Origin: Acidobacteriota bacterium | GTDB taxonomy: Bacteria > Acidobacteriota > Blastocatellia > Pyrinomonadales > Pyrinomonadaceae | Direction of reading: 5' to 3' | Assembly (NCBI GenBank): GCA_019639175.1 | Contig: JAHBSK010000004.1 | Location: 62,001 to 126,000, forward strand | DNA: 64,000 nucleotides | Notes under the pieces: generated by a model | What the model was told of the DNA's origin: nothing | Databases searched by the model: none | Seen by the model: only the letters and a program-made list of their open reading frames with translations | Program-made: the position numbers and the translations under genes | Shown here: positions 16,304 through 24,832 of the stretch, piece by piece | Numbering within the stretch: position 1 is the stretch's first letter | Layout of the letters: each line of letters begins with the position of its first letter

Positions 16304-17272
16304 TTAAATATCAATTTCGACTGCTTTTAATTTTCCTTTTTCTTCCAACAACTTGCAAAGCGGCGCGCCAAGATCGTGATAAAAAAGACACAGCCAGTTT
16401 TCAGCAACTGCTTGCGGCAGTATGCGGCGTTTGAAATCGACGGTTTCGGTCGGGAACAGGTCATAGCCCATCACCCACGGCAGAGACAGGTGGTGCGTTG
16501 TCGGGATGAGGTCGGCAAAGCCGTACAGCGTTTTGCCGCCACTGTTCAGCCGCCATGTCTGCATCGAGCGGTTGTGTCCGGCGTGGTTTTCGAGCATGAG
16601 GCCGGGAATCGGTTCATATATCGCGGGCATCGGTTCAAGCTGGCCGGTCTCAACCATCGGCCGCCAGTTTTCAGGCATATAGCTGGCACGGTCGCGTTCG
16701 TGCGGGTTTTCGGCGTGTTCGAGTTCGCTTTTTGAGATCAGGTAACGAGCGTTTGGAAATTGAGGCACTATCGAATGCGGAGTGCGGAATGCGGAATGCG
16801 GAATCTCTGAATATGTAGAACCCTCCTTGTCTCCCTGTCTCCTTGTCTCCCTGTCTCCTTGTCTCCTTGTCTCCTTGTCTCCCTGTCTCCCGTCTCCCGT
16901 CTCCCTGTCTCCCTGTCTTGTATTCCCGCCGCAATGGTCAAAATGCAGGTGTGTATTTATGACAATGGTGATGTCTTCCGGACGGCAGCCGGTTATCTGA
17001 AATAACGAATCGGCAAACGGACGTTCACGAAAGATGCCGTATATTCCGGCCTGCTTTTCAGTCCATTTTTCGCCGATGCCCGTTTCTATGAGGATCTTTT
17101 CTTTTCCGGTGTCAATGAACACACAGTTCATGTTCATCCGAATGCGGTTCTTATCATCCGGCGGGCATACGCGCTCCCAAAGAACACGAGGGACGACACC
17201 GAACATCGCCCCTCCGTCCAATCTGAATTCTGTATCGGGAATGACCTCTACCCGATGATCGCCCAAGATCAT
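16304..17272 (-). CDS. MBL-fold metallo-hydrolase with a repeat-encoded insertion
   Basis: A 322-residue metallo-beta-lactamase-fold protein. The zinc motif HLHFDH is at residues 108-113 and a second HAGHNRSMQ block is near residue 230. Residues 118-166 are a low-complexity insertion, first of RQGDKET-type repeats then HSAFRTPHSI. It is encoded by two heptamer repeat tracts where relatives have a short loop before FPNARYLIS. The frame stays open through the repeats. Substrate unknown. Confidence 0.88.
   Translation of the reverse strand: MILGDHRVEVIPDTEFRLDGGAMFGVVPRVLWERVCPPDDKNRIRMNMNCVFIDTGKEKILIETGIGEKWTEKQAGIYGIFRERPFADSLFQITGCRPEDITIVINTHLHFDHCGGNTRQGDRETGDGRQGDKETRRQGDRETRRQGDKEGSTYSEIPHSAFRTPHSIVPQFPNARYLISKSELEHAENPHERDRASYMPENWRPMVETGQLEPMPAIYEPIPGLMLENHAGHNRSMQTWRLNSGGKTLYGFADLIPTTHHLSLPWVMGYDLFPTETVDFKRRILPQAVAENWLCLFYHDLGAPLCKLLEEKGKLKAVEIDI
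16777..16919. repeat. Two tandem repeat tracts inside the MBL gene
   Basis: 16777-16804 is four copies of GCGGAAT (first GCGGAGT). 16822-16919 is about twelve copies of a 7-8 bp GTCTCCYT unit. Both families are separate from each other and from the flanking code, and both are translated on the minus strand. Confidence 0.92.
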
Positions 17273-17286
17273 AGTTATTCAAAATA

Positions 17287-17323
17287 GGCTGTCCGTTACG
17301 AAAGAGATCGAACGCGGACAGCC
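17287..17323 (-). terminator. Hairpin between the PPIase and MBL genes
   Basis: A perfect 9-bp stem (GGCTGTCCG and CGGACAGCC) with a 19-base loop lies just after the isomerase stop codon. On the minus strand it is followed by TATTTTG. The T-run is weak, so termination is probable rather than certain. Confidence 0.55.
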
Positions 17324-17329
17324 GCATCA

Positions 17330-18745
17330 TCAATGTCCGTCGTCGCCAAATGCAGGCTGTTGAGCGTCAAGCATCTGCTTCATCTGCTCATCAGTTACCT
17401 CAGGCACGCTGAAATCGTCCGGGACCTGAACGTTGTTTGCGGCAACGATGTCGTCAATGGCTTTTTTCTGACGTTCCTCTTCAAGCTTTTGCTTGACATA
17501 GGCCTTGATCGGGACCTCGCGGCCAAACGGATTTGACTCGTCCTTATATCCTGTCGAAATCAGGATGTGACGGGCATCGTAGGTGATGCCGCCCTGAGCC
17601 GGTGCCGGCGGCTGGCCTTCTGCGGCCGGAGGAGCTTCTGCCGCAGGCTGTTCGCTCTTTTTCTCCAACTTGATGATGTGAAACCCGTAATCTGTCTCGA
17701 CAAGCTGCGGAGCGATCTGGCCGGGTTCGAGTGCAAGTGCCGCTTCCTCAAAAGGCTTGACCATCTGGCCCTGAGTTATCTTTTCATACAGGCCGCCGCG
17801 TTTTTCGCCGCCCTCGCCCATAGGGCCGTTGCCCGGATCTTCGCTGAACTCATTTGCCAATGCGGCAAAATCCTCGCCGGCCTTGGCACGGGCAAGTATC
17901 TCTTCGGCTTTTGCACGTTTCTCCGAGGTGTCAAACTCAGGATGCTCGGCAATATACTTAGCCACATCCTCATCAGTTACCTCTATCCTTTTTGCGACCT
18001 CTTCGGAATATATACGCGCCAGGAACTGTGCCTGCTGGAGCTTTACCTGAAGGCCGATCCTTTTGGCAAGTGTCTCGTCTATCTCGCCCTTTGCCAGTTT
18101 GTCGTTGTATTCATCGACATAGATCATTATCTTGGCAAAAAACTCACGAGCCTGTTCCTTGTCCGAATCGGACAGCGGGCGATCCTTTGCCGCCGGATTC
18201 GCTTCGGCAAGCAGAGCGACCTTGGTGTCGAGGAATTTGGTGAACGCGACCTCATTGTCGCGTTTGCCGAGGCCGATGCCGTTCTTCAGCTTGTCAAAAA
18301 ATCCTTGCTGCGATTGGTCTCCTCCGGCCCAAAACGCCTTTACCTGATCTTCGGAAATAAAACCGAACTGCGGCATTTGCCCCTTGTCCGCGTTGATGCT
18401 GCGGTCATAGTTCATCGCTATCACCTCGTTGCGGATGTTCACGAGTTCATTGCGGTTTAACGGCTTGCTGGCAACTCCGTGACGCTGTGCGTCCGAAGCA
18501 AAGGCAAGAAGCTGTTTCATGCTTTCAAGCTGTCTTTTTCGCAGATCGGGATTATCCGCAAGCTGCTTTAATGCCATCGGTTCCCTCTTTGCCGCATCAG
18601 CGATCAGTAATTCGACCTCTTCCCTGGTTATCGAGCTAAAATCACCGGCCGAATGGACCGCAACATTCTGTTTCCAATAAACAAGCGCCGCTCCGATGCC
18701 GATAACGGCAACCACAAGGATCAGGGCTTTAGTTAGATTATTCAA
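17330..18745 (-). CDS. Parvulin-type peptidylprolyl isomerase, membrane anchored
   Basis: A 471-residue SurA/PrsA-like chaperone. An N-terminal membrane anchor or signal (residues 5-24, LTKALILVVAVIGIGAALVYW) is followed by a helical SurA_N-like region. The parvulin domain spans about residues 265-370 (AKAGEDFAALANEFSEDPGN, then ETDYGFHIIKLE). A Pro/Ala-rich linker and a second partial domain starting YDARHILIST follow. It probably folds exported proteins at the outer face of the inner membrane. Confidence 0.92.
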   Translation of the reverse strand: MNNLTKALILVVAVIGIGAALVYWKQNVAVHSAGDFSSITREEVELLIADAAKREPMALKQLADNPDLRKRQLESMKQLLAFASDAQRHGVASKPLNRNELVNIRNEVIAMNYDRSINADKGQMPQFGFISEDQVKAFWAGGDQSQQGFFDKLKNGIGLGKRDNEVAFTKFLDTKVALLAEANPAAKDRPLSDSDKEQAREFFAKIMIYVDEYNDKLAKGEIDETLAKRIGLQVKLQQAQFLARIYSEEVAKRIEVTDEDVAKYIAEHPEFDTSEKRAKAEEILARAKAGEDFAALANEFSEDPGNGPMGEGGEKRGGLYEKITQGQMVKPFEEAALALEPGQIAPQLVETDYGFHIIKLEKKSEQPAAEAPPAAEGQPPAPAQGGITYDARHILISTGYKDESNPFGREVPIKAYVKQKLEEERQKKAIDDIVAANNVQVPDDFSVPEVTDEQMKQMLDAQQPAFGDDGH

Positions 18746-18864
18746 GTTCTATATCCTCACTTAGATCAGATCTTCTGAAATTGATGATTTGAAAATTACT
18801 TCAACAGAAAATCATACCAAACAGGCCGAAAAACAACTAGGATACGCATAAGATTTCCCGTTTA

Positions 18865-19803
18865 CTACTCCGCCACGGACAGCATTTTTTCCACCGCCGA
18901 ATACGGATCGGAGATTTTGTCGGCTATATCGCGGGAAAGGGCCTCGAGCTTTTCGTTCGCACCGTCGCGGTCCATGAGGTCGGCAAGGAGCCTTTCGCGA
19001 AGAAGCTCGGTCAGACGCCACCGGGCGATGGCCCGTTTGCGGACCATACTTTTTTCCTGCCCTGAAGCGGTAAATTCCCGATAGCTTTCTATCGCTTCTG
19101 AAAGTTTTTCGATGCCTTTACTTTCGGTCGCTACCGTCTGGACTATCGGCGGATGCCACATATCGGGGCGATGCGCGAGCGAGAGCAATGCCTCAAGCTC
19201 TTTTTGCGTTCGCAAAACGCCGTCGCGGTCAGCTTTATTGATGACAAAAACGTCGCCGATCTCCATTATCCCGGCCTTTATCGCCTGAATGTCGTCGCCC
19301 ATGCCGGGAACCAGCACGACGACCGAAACATCGGCGGTTTTCACGATCTCTACCTCGTCCTGGCCGACGCCGACCGTCTCGACAATGACCTTGTCAAAAC
19401 CCGCTGCGTCAAGTATCGTCACGGCATCGACGGTCGCTCGTGAAAGGCCGCCGAGGTTTCCGCGCGTCGCCATTGAGCGGATAAAAACGTTTTTATCAAG
19501 GCCAAGCGTCGCCATGCGGATGCGGTCGCCTAGTATCGCACCGCCGGAAAAAGGACTCGAAGGATCGACCGCGATTATGCCGATCCGCTCGCCTTTTTCC
19601 TTATAATAAAGCGCAAGTTTATCGACCAGGGAAGATTTTCCCGCGCCGGGAGCGCCGGTTATGCCTATGACCACGGCGTTCCCTGTTTTGGGAAACACCG
19701 CTTTCATTATCTCGGAGCTGTTTGCCGCGCCGTTCTCGACAAGAGTGATCGCCCGCGCGATAGCGCGCGGCTCGCCGGCAAGGACTTTATCAACAAAGTT
19801 CAT
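18865..19803 (-). CDS. meaB: Methylmalonyl-CoA mutase-associated GTPase MeaB
   Basis: A 312-residue G3E GTPase that loads and protects the B12 cofactor of methylmalonyl-CoA mutase. The P-loop is GAPGAGKSSLVDKL, and the family motifs ETVGVGQDEVEI and NKADRDG follow. The mutase genes are not in the window. Its ATG overlaps the stop of a HicA gene by 4 bases, so it appears to be translated from the hicB-hicA transcript. Confidence 0.95.
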   Translation of the reverse strand: MNFVDKVLAGEPRAIARAITLVENGAANSSEIMKAVFPKTGNAVVIGITGAPGAGKSSLVDKLALYYKEKGERIGIIAVDPSSPFSGGAILGDRIRMATLGLDKNVFIRSMATRGNLGGLSRATVDAVTILDAAGFDKVIVETVGVGQDEVEIVKTADVSVVVLVPGMGDDIQAIKAGIMEIGDVFVINKADRDGVLRTQKELEALLSLAHRPDMWHPPIVQTVATESKGIEKLSEAIESYREFTASGQEKSMVRKRAIARWRLTELLRERLLADLMDRDGANEKLEALSRDIADKISDPYSAVEKMLSVAE

Positions 19804-19997
19804 TCCAGATTTTTCGGCCGCTCGATGCCCAGATCGTCACATATCTTTTTTGCAAGATTCTTTTTTATCTCGCGATGTCTCGGCACGGATGTCATTTTTC
19901 CGGATAGGGAATGTTTGTATATTGTATGGCTGCCGCCTTCTCGGACAAAGAGGCAGTGGCTTGCTTCCAGATATTTTATCAGGTCTTTGAGCTTCAT
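19800..19997 (-). CDS. hicA: HicA-family mRNA interferase toxin
   Basis: A complete 65-residue HicA: dsRBD-like fold with the catalytic-type histidine in GGSHTIYKH and the C-terminal VPRHREIKKNLAKKICDDLGI. HicA cleaves mRNA when not bound by HicB. Its start overlaps the hicB stop by 4 bases and its stop overlaps the meaB start by 4 bases. Antitoxin-first order. Confidence 0.93.
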   Translation of the reverse strand: MKLKDLIKYLEASHCLFVREGGSHTIYKHSLSGKMTSVPRHREIKKNLAKKICDDLGIERPKNLE

Positions 19998-20227
19998 GCG
20001 GCACGAAGGATCAGTTCCTCCTTTCTGGCCCCGCTATTGGCAGAAACCCTGTCCTCGGCCTCCTCGCGATAACAATCAAGAAGCAGAGCAACCGCTTCCT
20101 TCAGGTTTTCACGGGTTTCTTCGATGGTTTCACCCTGCGTATTGGCTCCGGGCAATTCGGCCACATAACCGATATAGCCGCCCTCTTCTGCTTTTTCATA
20201 GATAGCAGTGAATTTAAGTTCGTTCAT
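19994..20227 (-). CDS. hicB: HicB-family antitoxin
   Basis: A 77-residue HicB (YEKAEEGGYIGYVAELPGAN, then a helix EETRENLKEAVALLLDCYRE) without a distinct DNA-binding domain. The ATG at 20227 follows GAGGTGA at ideal spacing. The longer frame to 20317 starts inside an AT-rich, low-complexity spacer. It is the first gene of hicB-hicA-meaB. Confidence 0.92.
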   Translation of the reverse strand: MNELKFTAIYEKAEEGGYIGYVAELPGANTQGETIEETRENLKEAVALLLDCYREEAEDRVSANSGARKEELILRAA

Positions 20228-20337
20228 GATCACCTCAAACAATAGATCGCGTTTTACAATCTTGTCATTTTTGGCCGAAAAAGAAAATGGCGAGCCGATC
20301 ATAGCCCGCCTTTTCACTCTTTCGCTTTTTCACATTC

Positions 20338-20865
20338 CTACATCTGCCCCTCGTCAGCCGACGGGCCGTAGATCGACGGAACCGGAATGTCGTTCAGCCG
20401 CAGATAGACCGAAAGCTGTCCGCGATGATGGATTATATGATTCATCACCATCGAACGCATTACGGCGACCTTTGGCAGCGTGAAATAAACGGTCTCGCCG
20501 TTGCGAAGCGTCCATGGCTCCATAAACACCTCATCGGGCGTGTTTCGCAGGACGTCTATTGCCTCGGCAACGGTCTTGTCAAAAAACTCCACGAGGTCTT
20601 CGTTCGATGCGGGATCGAGCGGTTTGTAATCCATCTTGGCGAAATCAAGTTCCGGGTGCTGAAGCGTTGCTCCGGTCCATCCGAACATCTCCGCCACGTG
20701 CGATGCGAGGCTGCCGAACGCCATCGATTTTTCATGCGGCTTCCAGTCAAACTTCTCAGCCGGAATGCGCTCCAGACACTTGCGTGCGACCGCCGCTTCC
20801 TGCTGCATTTCGGCGATAAATGCCGATGCGATGGTGTTTGATTCAGTAACTGCGCTTGTACTCAT
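20338..20865 (-). CDS. DinB family protein
   Basis: A 175-residue four-helix-bundle protein of the DinB/YfiT-like superfamily. These are metal-binding enzymes that often act as thiol transferases. Candidate metal histidines are in GSLASHVAEM and in NHIIHHRGQLSVYLR. Substrate unknown. It is monocistronic, with GAGAAAAAAT before the start. Confidence 0.9.
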   Translation of the reverse strand: MSTSAVTESNTIASAFIAEMQQEAAVARKCLERIPAEKFDWKPHEKSMAFGSLASHVAEMFGWTGATLQHPELDFAKMDYKPLDPASNEDLVEFFDKTVAEAIDVLRNTPDEVFMEPWTLRNGETVYFTLPKVAVMRSMVMNHIIHHRGQLSVYLRLNDIPVPSIYGPSADEGQM

Positions 20866-21106
20866 ATTTTTTCTCCTTGCCTGTAAACTGTAAAAACAAT
20901 GGATGACAATAATAGCGCAGGGCGTTTCATCTATGCAACACCGAGTGGGGATTTATTAAAAGCAAATAGGACAGATGCGACAGATAGGACAAATCACCAC
21001 TGTTTCGGCAGCATTGCATTATAGAACCTTAATATAGCTTTCTTTTCCGTGAGGTTCCGTAAAATCCGTCTTATCCGTGTTCTGATCTTCTTATAGCTGC
21101 TCTTTT
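20866..21106. other. Gene-free spacer with short simple repeats
   Basis: Between DinB and the acyl-CoA dehydrogenase I see no gene. The spacer holds two near-tandem word clusters, ATAGGACAGATGCGACAGAT at about 20969-20988 and TCCGTAAAATCCGTCTTATC at about 21057-21076. They have the same style as the other low-complexity spacers. Confidence 0.6.
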
Positions 21107-22270
21107 TTACGACTTCAGCAGATTTTTGGCAATGACCATCTTTTGTATCTCTGATGTGCCTTCGCCGATGGTGCAGAGTTTGGAATCGCGCCAGTATTTT
21201 TCCGCCGGATAATCTTTTGTATAACCATAGCCGCCGTGTATCTGAACACCTTCTTCGGAAACGCGGACGGCGGTTTCGGAGGCGTAGAGTTTTGCCATTG
21301 CGGACTTTGCGGTGACGGGCTGGCCGGCATCCTTTGCCGCAGCGGCCTGAAGTGTAAGCAGACGCGAGCATTCGATCTGCGTTGCCATTTCGGCCAGTTT
21401 GAACTGGATCGCCTGAAATTCGGCTATCGGCTTGCCGAACTGCTGCCGCTCTTTTGCATATTTCAACGCCGCTTCATAAGCTCCCTGTGCAATGCCGACC
21501 GACAATGCCGCTATGGAGATGCGGCCGCCGTCCAAAATCTTCATCGCCTGCATAAAACCTTCGCCTTCATTGCCGAGAAGATTTTCCTTCGGGACAAAGC
21601 AATCCTCAAAAACAACCGAGGCAGTTTCCGAGGCACGCATACCGACCTTGTTCTCTTTTTTGTCAGAGCGAAAGCCCGTCATTGATTTGTCAAAAATGAA
21701 CGCCGAAATGCCGCGATTTCCCTTTTCCTTATCGGTGACGGCGACCGCGACCAGCGTATTGCACGCAATGGCGTGAGTGATGAAATTTTTTGAGCCGTTG
21801 ACGGTCCAGCCGGACGGAACCCTGTCGCTATCGCTCCCGGTTCTGACCGCTGTCGTTCGCGTTCCCGAAGCGTCCGAGCCTGCCTGCGATTCGGTCAGTC
21901 CCCACGCTCCAAAGCTTTCGCCCTGGGCAAGCGGCACGAGATATTTCTGTTTCTGCTCTTCGGTGCCGAAGGTGTAAATATGATTGGAACAAAGCGAGTT
22001 ATGTGCGGCGACAGAAAGGCCGACCGAACCGCAAACGCGGCCAAGTTCCTCGATGATCGTCGCGTATTCGATATAGCCCATGCCCGCGCCGCCGTATTCT
22101 TCGGGAAAAAGAATGCCCATCAGGCCGAGTTCCGCAAGTTTTGGCCGCAATTCCACAGGAAAATGCTGAGCTTCGTCCCATTCCATCACGTACGGACGGA
22201 TCTCGCTTTCGGCAAATTCGCGAATGCTGTATTTTATCTGCTTCTGCTCTTCGTTCAGTTCAAAATTCAT
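21107..22270 (-). CDS. Acyl-CoA dehydrogenase carrying an in-frame REP
   Basis: A flavoprotein of 387 residues that oxidises acyl-CoA thioesters. Motifs: N-terminal [23 protein letters not shown]-binding [15 protein letters not shown], and C-terminal [20 protein letters not shown], with the catalytic Glu region upstream. The ATG at 22270 is the family start. Residues 142-152 ([11 protein letters not shown]) are encoded by a REP unit, lengthening the loop before [10 protein letters not shown] by a few residues relative to relatives. The frame is intact. Confidence 0.94.
   Translation of the reverse strand: MNFELNEEQKQIKYSIREFAESEIRPYVMEWDEAQHFPVELRPKLAELGLMGILFPEEYGGAGMGYIEYATIIEELGRVCGSVGLSVAAHNSLCSNHIYTFGTEEQKQKYLVPLAQGESFGAWGLTESQAGSDASGTRTTAVRTGSDSDRVPSGWTVNGSKNFITHAIACNTLVAVAVTDKEKGNRGISAFIFDKSMTGFRSDKKENKVGMRASETASVVFEDCFVPKENLLGNEGEGFMQAMKILDGGRISIAALSVGIAQGAYEAALKYAKERQQFGKPIAEFQAIQFKLAEMATQIECSRLLTLQAAAAKDAGQPVTAKSAMAKLYASETAVRVSEEGVQIHGGYGYTKDYPAEKYWRDSKLCTIGEGTSEIQKMVIAKNLLKS
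21816..21847. repeat. REP element within the acyl-CoA dehydrogenase gene
   Basis: GGAACCCTGTCGCTATCGCT and the following 12 bases (CCCGGTTCTGAC) match the RAYT-flanking REPs over their whole length, with one or two substitutions. It lies wholly inside coding sequence without breaking the frame. Confidence 0.9.
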
Positions 22271-22359
22271 ATATAACTGAATATTATCATCGCATAATCT
22301 CCGCACTCCGGCAAGGTTTTACGATTGATTGGGTCGCTGCGTTGTCCGATAATCGTTGT

Positions 22360-22800
22360 ATGGACTGGCGTGACAACATTCTGACGACCGATGAACAGCT
22401 CCGTGAGCTTTTGTTAAAAACGCAAACCATTGCGGTGCTTGGGATAAAGCCCGAATCGCATTCGGCCCAAGCCGCCTATTATGTTCCCAAATATATGGCG
22501 GACGAAGGGAAAACGATCATTCCCGTTCCGGTCTATTATCCCGAAGTGACGGAAATAATGGGACAGGCCGTATATCGAAAGCTGACCGATGTTCCCGAAA
22601 AGATCGACATGGTCAATGTCTTTCGCAGGCCGCAGGACATACCGCCGCACATTGATGACATTATCGCGGCGAAGCCGGATTCAGTGTGGTTCCAGTTGGG
22701 AATACGCCACGATGAGGCGGCAGAGACACTTGCCAAAGCCGGCATCAAGGTCGTGCAGGATATGTGCCTTTTAGTGGTGCATCGGCTTCTGATGCGTTAG
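22360..22800 (+). CDS. CoA-binding domain protein (YccU-like)
   Basis: A 146-residue Rossmann-fold protein of the succinyl-CoA-synthetase-alpha-like CoA-binding family: IAVLGIKPESHSAQAAYYVPKYMADEGKTIIPV, then VFRRPQDIP and GIKVVQDMCLLVVH. Its enzymatic role is unknown. The ATG at 22360 gives the usual N terminus, though no clear ribosome site is present and a TTG at 22342 is possible. The 3' end overlaps the convergent pseudouridine synthase gene by 4 bases. Confidence 0.88.
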   Translation: MDWRDNILTTDEQLRELLLKTQTIAVLGIKPESHSAQAAYYVPKYMADEGKTIIPVPVYYPEVTEIMGQAVYRKLTDVPEKIDMVNVFRRPQDIPPHIDDIIAAKPDSVWFQLGIRHDEAAETLAKAGIKVVQDMCLLVVHRLLMR

Positions 22801-23534
22801 GCTTTTTTCGCCGGAGCCTTTCCCGTAAGCGAACGCACTTCATCCGGCGACAGTTTCCGATGTCCGCCTGTTTTCAGGCCCGCGTCGTCTATCCGTCCGA
22901 TGCGGATTCGTTTAAGTTTGACGACGGAATGCCCGATGGCATCGAACATCTTGCGTATCTGCTGGTTATGGCCTTCGTAGAGCGTGACCTCATACCAGCC
23001 GTTCTTGTCGGTGGGTTTTAGCGTCTTTATCTCAGCCGGGGCCGTTTTGAATCCGTCATCGAGCGTTACGCCGCGCGTCAGTTTGCGGATGGCGACGGGC
23101 GTCGGCAGTCCTTTTACCTTTACGGAATAGACCTTTGGCAGCTTTTTCGATCCGGCGACGTGATTGGTGAACTCGCCGTCATTGGTGAGAATAATGAGGC
23201 CCTCGGTGTTGTAATCGAGCCTGCCGACTGGATGAAGTTTTCCGTGGCCTTTGACAAGATCCGTCACAAGCTTTCTGCCTTCCGGATCGGAAACACTGGA
23301 AAGATAGCCTTTGGGTTTATTCAGCAGGATATAAACATTCTCACGCTGTTTCAGTTTTGCGTTGATAAGCTTTCCGCGCACCTTGATATGGTCCTTTTCA
23401 GGATCGGCCTTTGTCCCGAGTTCGGTCACGACCTTGCCGTTGACGGAAACATCTCCGGCACGGATCATTTCCTCGGCCGCACGGCGCGAAGCAATTCCAG
23501 CCATCGAGATCAGTTTTTGTAGTCTTTCCTGCAA
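22797..23534 (-). CDS. rRNA pseudouridine synthase, RluB/RsuA family
   Basis: A 245-residue enzyme with an N-terminal S4 RNA-binding domain (ERLQKLISMAGIASRRAAEEMI). The catalytic domain has GRLDYNTEGLIILTNDGEF, whose Asp is the nucleophile, and a C-terminal EGHNQQIRKMFDAIGH. Most like RluB, which modifies the large-subunit rRNA. The RluB/RluE/RsuA distinction cannot be settled by eye. Confidence 0.92.
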   Translation of the reverse strand: MQERLQKLISMAGIASRRAAEEMIRAGDVSVNGKVVTELGTKADPEKDHIKVRGKLINAKLKQRENVYILLNKPKGYLSSVSDPEGRKLVTDLVKGHGKLHPVGRLDYNTEGLIILTNDGEFTNHVAGSKKLPKVYSVKVKGLPTPVAIRKLTRGVTLDDGFKTAPAEIKTLKPTDKNGWYEVTLYEGHNQQIRKMFDAIGHSVVKLKRIRIGRIDDAGLKTGGHRKLSPDEVRSLTGKAPAKKA

Positions 23535-23536
23535 TG

Positions 23537-23878
23537 TTAAACTATATCTTCCGCAGCTTGTTCAAGCGTTTGGGAGAGTATTTTATTAAGACTTGTATTA
23601 TGGGCCTTCGCAAGAAGGGCATATTTTTTGTGAACTTCGGGTTTCAGCCGCAGAACAAATTGTCCTGAAAAATGCTTTCTTGGAGAGATTTTTTTCTCTT
23701 TCGCAAGATCAAGAAAAACCCGGAGACTTGTTTCACCTTCTTTTCTAAGCTTCCTTATATTGTCGGCATAGAAGTCCGCACCGCCATTAAGCCCGACAAA
23801 CTCTCCGCGAAACATAGAGATCTCGGGGTCAAAACTTATGACGGCCTCATATTCGCCGAATTTCATAATATTTCTCAT
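23537..23878 (-). CDS. hicB: HicB-family antitoxin with C-terminal RHH domain
   Basis: A 113-residue antitoxin. The N-terminal HicB fold has YEAVISFDPEISMFRGEFVGL. A C-terminal Arc-type ribbon-helix-helix (SGQFVLRLKPEVHKKYALLA, then NKILSQTLEQA) would bind the operon promoter. It follows hicA with a 4-base overlap. Met5 is an alternative start. Confidence 0.92.
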   Translation of the reverse strand: MRNIMKFGEYEAVISFDPEISMFRGEFVGLNGGADFYADNIRKLRKEGETSLRVFLDLAKEKKISPRKHFSGQFVLRLKPEVHKKYALLAKAHNTSLNKILSQTLEQAAEDIV

Positions 23879-24138
23879 CTCCGATCCTCCTCGTCAAGAT
23901 GTTCGCTCAACCATTTTCTTATCGACTCCACCGCGCCTTTGTCGGTTACAGGCCTTGGATGGGGACGATGAAAAACCCGGATCTCCCCGAACAGATAAAC
24001 TCTTACACGCGACCCTTCTGCCTCAGAAACTTCCGCGCCTAAGCTCTTAAAAAGCGATTCAATATCCGACCAGCGAATATTGCCCGAAACAGGCCTTGAA
24101 AAAATTTTGTCCAGCGTTTTTCGATCTTTCGCTTTCAT
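23875..24138 (-). CDS. hicA: HicA-family toxin
   Basis: An 87-residue HicA of the longer class: TLDKIFSRPVSGNIRWSDIE at the front, then GSRVRVYLFGEIRVFHRPHP, containing the family HxPHP block, and a C-terminal helix VESIRKWLSEHL. Toxin-first order with hicB, opposite to the 19.8 kb pair, so the two HicAB loci are of different lineages. Confidence 0.92.
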   Translation of the reverse strand: MKAKDRKTLDKIFSRPVSGNIRWSDIESLFKSLGAEVSEAEGSRVRVYLFGEIRVFHRPHPRPVTDKGAVESIRKWLSEHLDEEDRR

Positions 24139-24214
24139 TTGAATAATACTACATTATAGTATCGCAGTAAACCTGTCATTCCAACAAAGGGCTGTCCCGT
24201 TCGATCTTTCATTT

Positions 24215-24832
24215 CTAAAAATAGGGATTGGCCATTATGCTCTCAATGGTTCCCTGCGGCATATCGTCAAGTGTCTTTACAAATTCCCGCATCAGCCGAA
24301 AGCTGTTCGGGAGAAATTCGTCCGGGATATTCTCCGCCCTTTCGACAAAGACCTTCATTTGCTTTGCCGCGAGAACGGCGGCGACGTGTGTTTTCGCCAT
24401 CAGGCGGTCGTGCGAATCAGGCGTAAAGCTCTTGCCGTCAGGGTCGTCGCGGATTATACGGGAAAGTTTTTCAAATGCCGCCAGAAAATCCTCTTCGGCC
24501 TGTATGAACGAAGGCTCTACGTCCGATTCCGCTGCCAACGTATAGGTCAGGATCGAATTTCTGTGATCCGCCGGTGTTCGGCTGCCGAACAGCGGATGAA
24601 TGCCGGTGACGTTCCGCGTATGCCGCAGAGCCATGTCCATGCTGGGCCGCTGTACGCTGCAAACATTTATCAGATGCCTGTCCGAATATCGCGCCGCCAC
24701 GCTGTCGTAGGCAGAGACAGGAACCGCCATGATAACGCTCGGCGCGTCATCGCTGATCGTAAATTCCTGTTCCAGCAGCTTCTTGAGAAAACTCCCGAAA
24801 GAGCCGTCACCGACTATGTGGATCTTCATCAT
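24215..24832 (-). CDS. Prephenate-dehydrogenase-like protein (TyrA family)
   Basis: A 205-residue protein with an N-terminal NAD-binding motif GDGSFGSFLKKLL. The TyrA-like stretch VTGIHPLFGSRTPADHR follows, then a short helical C-terminal domain. It is shorter than standard TyrA (about 280 residues or more), so arogenate/prephenate specificity or even activity is uncertain. Its start overlaps the preceding gene by 26 bases. It is the fourth gene in the scpA-scpB cluster. Confidence 0.72.
   Translation of the reverse strand: MMKIHIVGDGSFGSFLKKLLEQEFTISDDAPSVIMAVPVSAYDSVAARYSDRHLINVCSVQRPSMDMALRHTRNVTGIHPLFGSRTPADHRNSILTYTLAAESDVEPSFIQAEEDFLAAFEKLSRIIRDDPDGKSFTPDSHDRLMAKTHVAAVLAAKQMKVFVERAENIPDEFLPNSFRLMREFVKTLDDMPQGTIESIMANPYF

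Noticed and set aside
17567..18460. A 297-codon plus-strand ORF with hydrophobic segments
   Set aside because: It is antisense to the parvulin isomerase gene and has no ribosome site.
22141..22359. Long N-terminal extension of the CoA-binding protein
   Set aside because: It overlaps the start of the divergent acyl-CoA dehydrogenase and has no family similarity.
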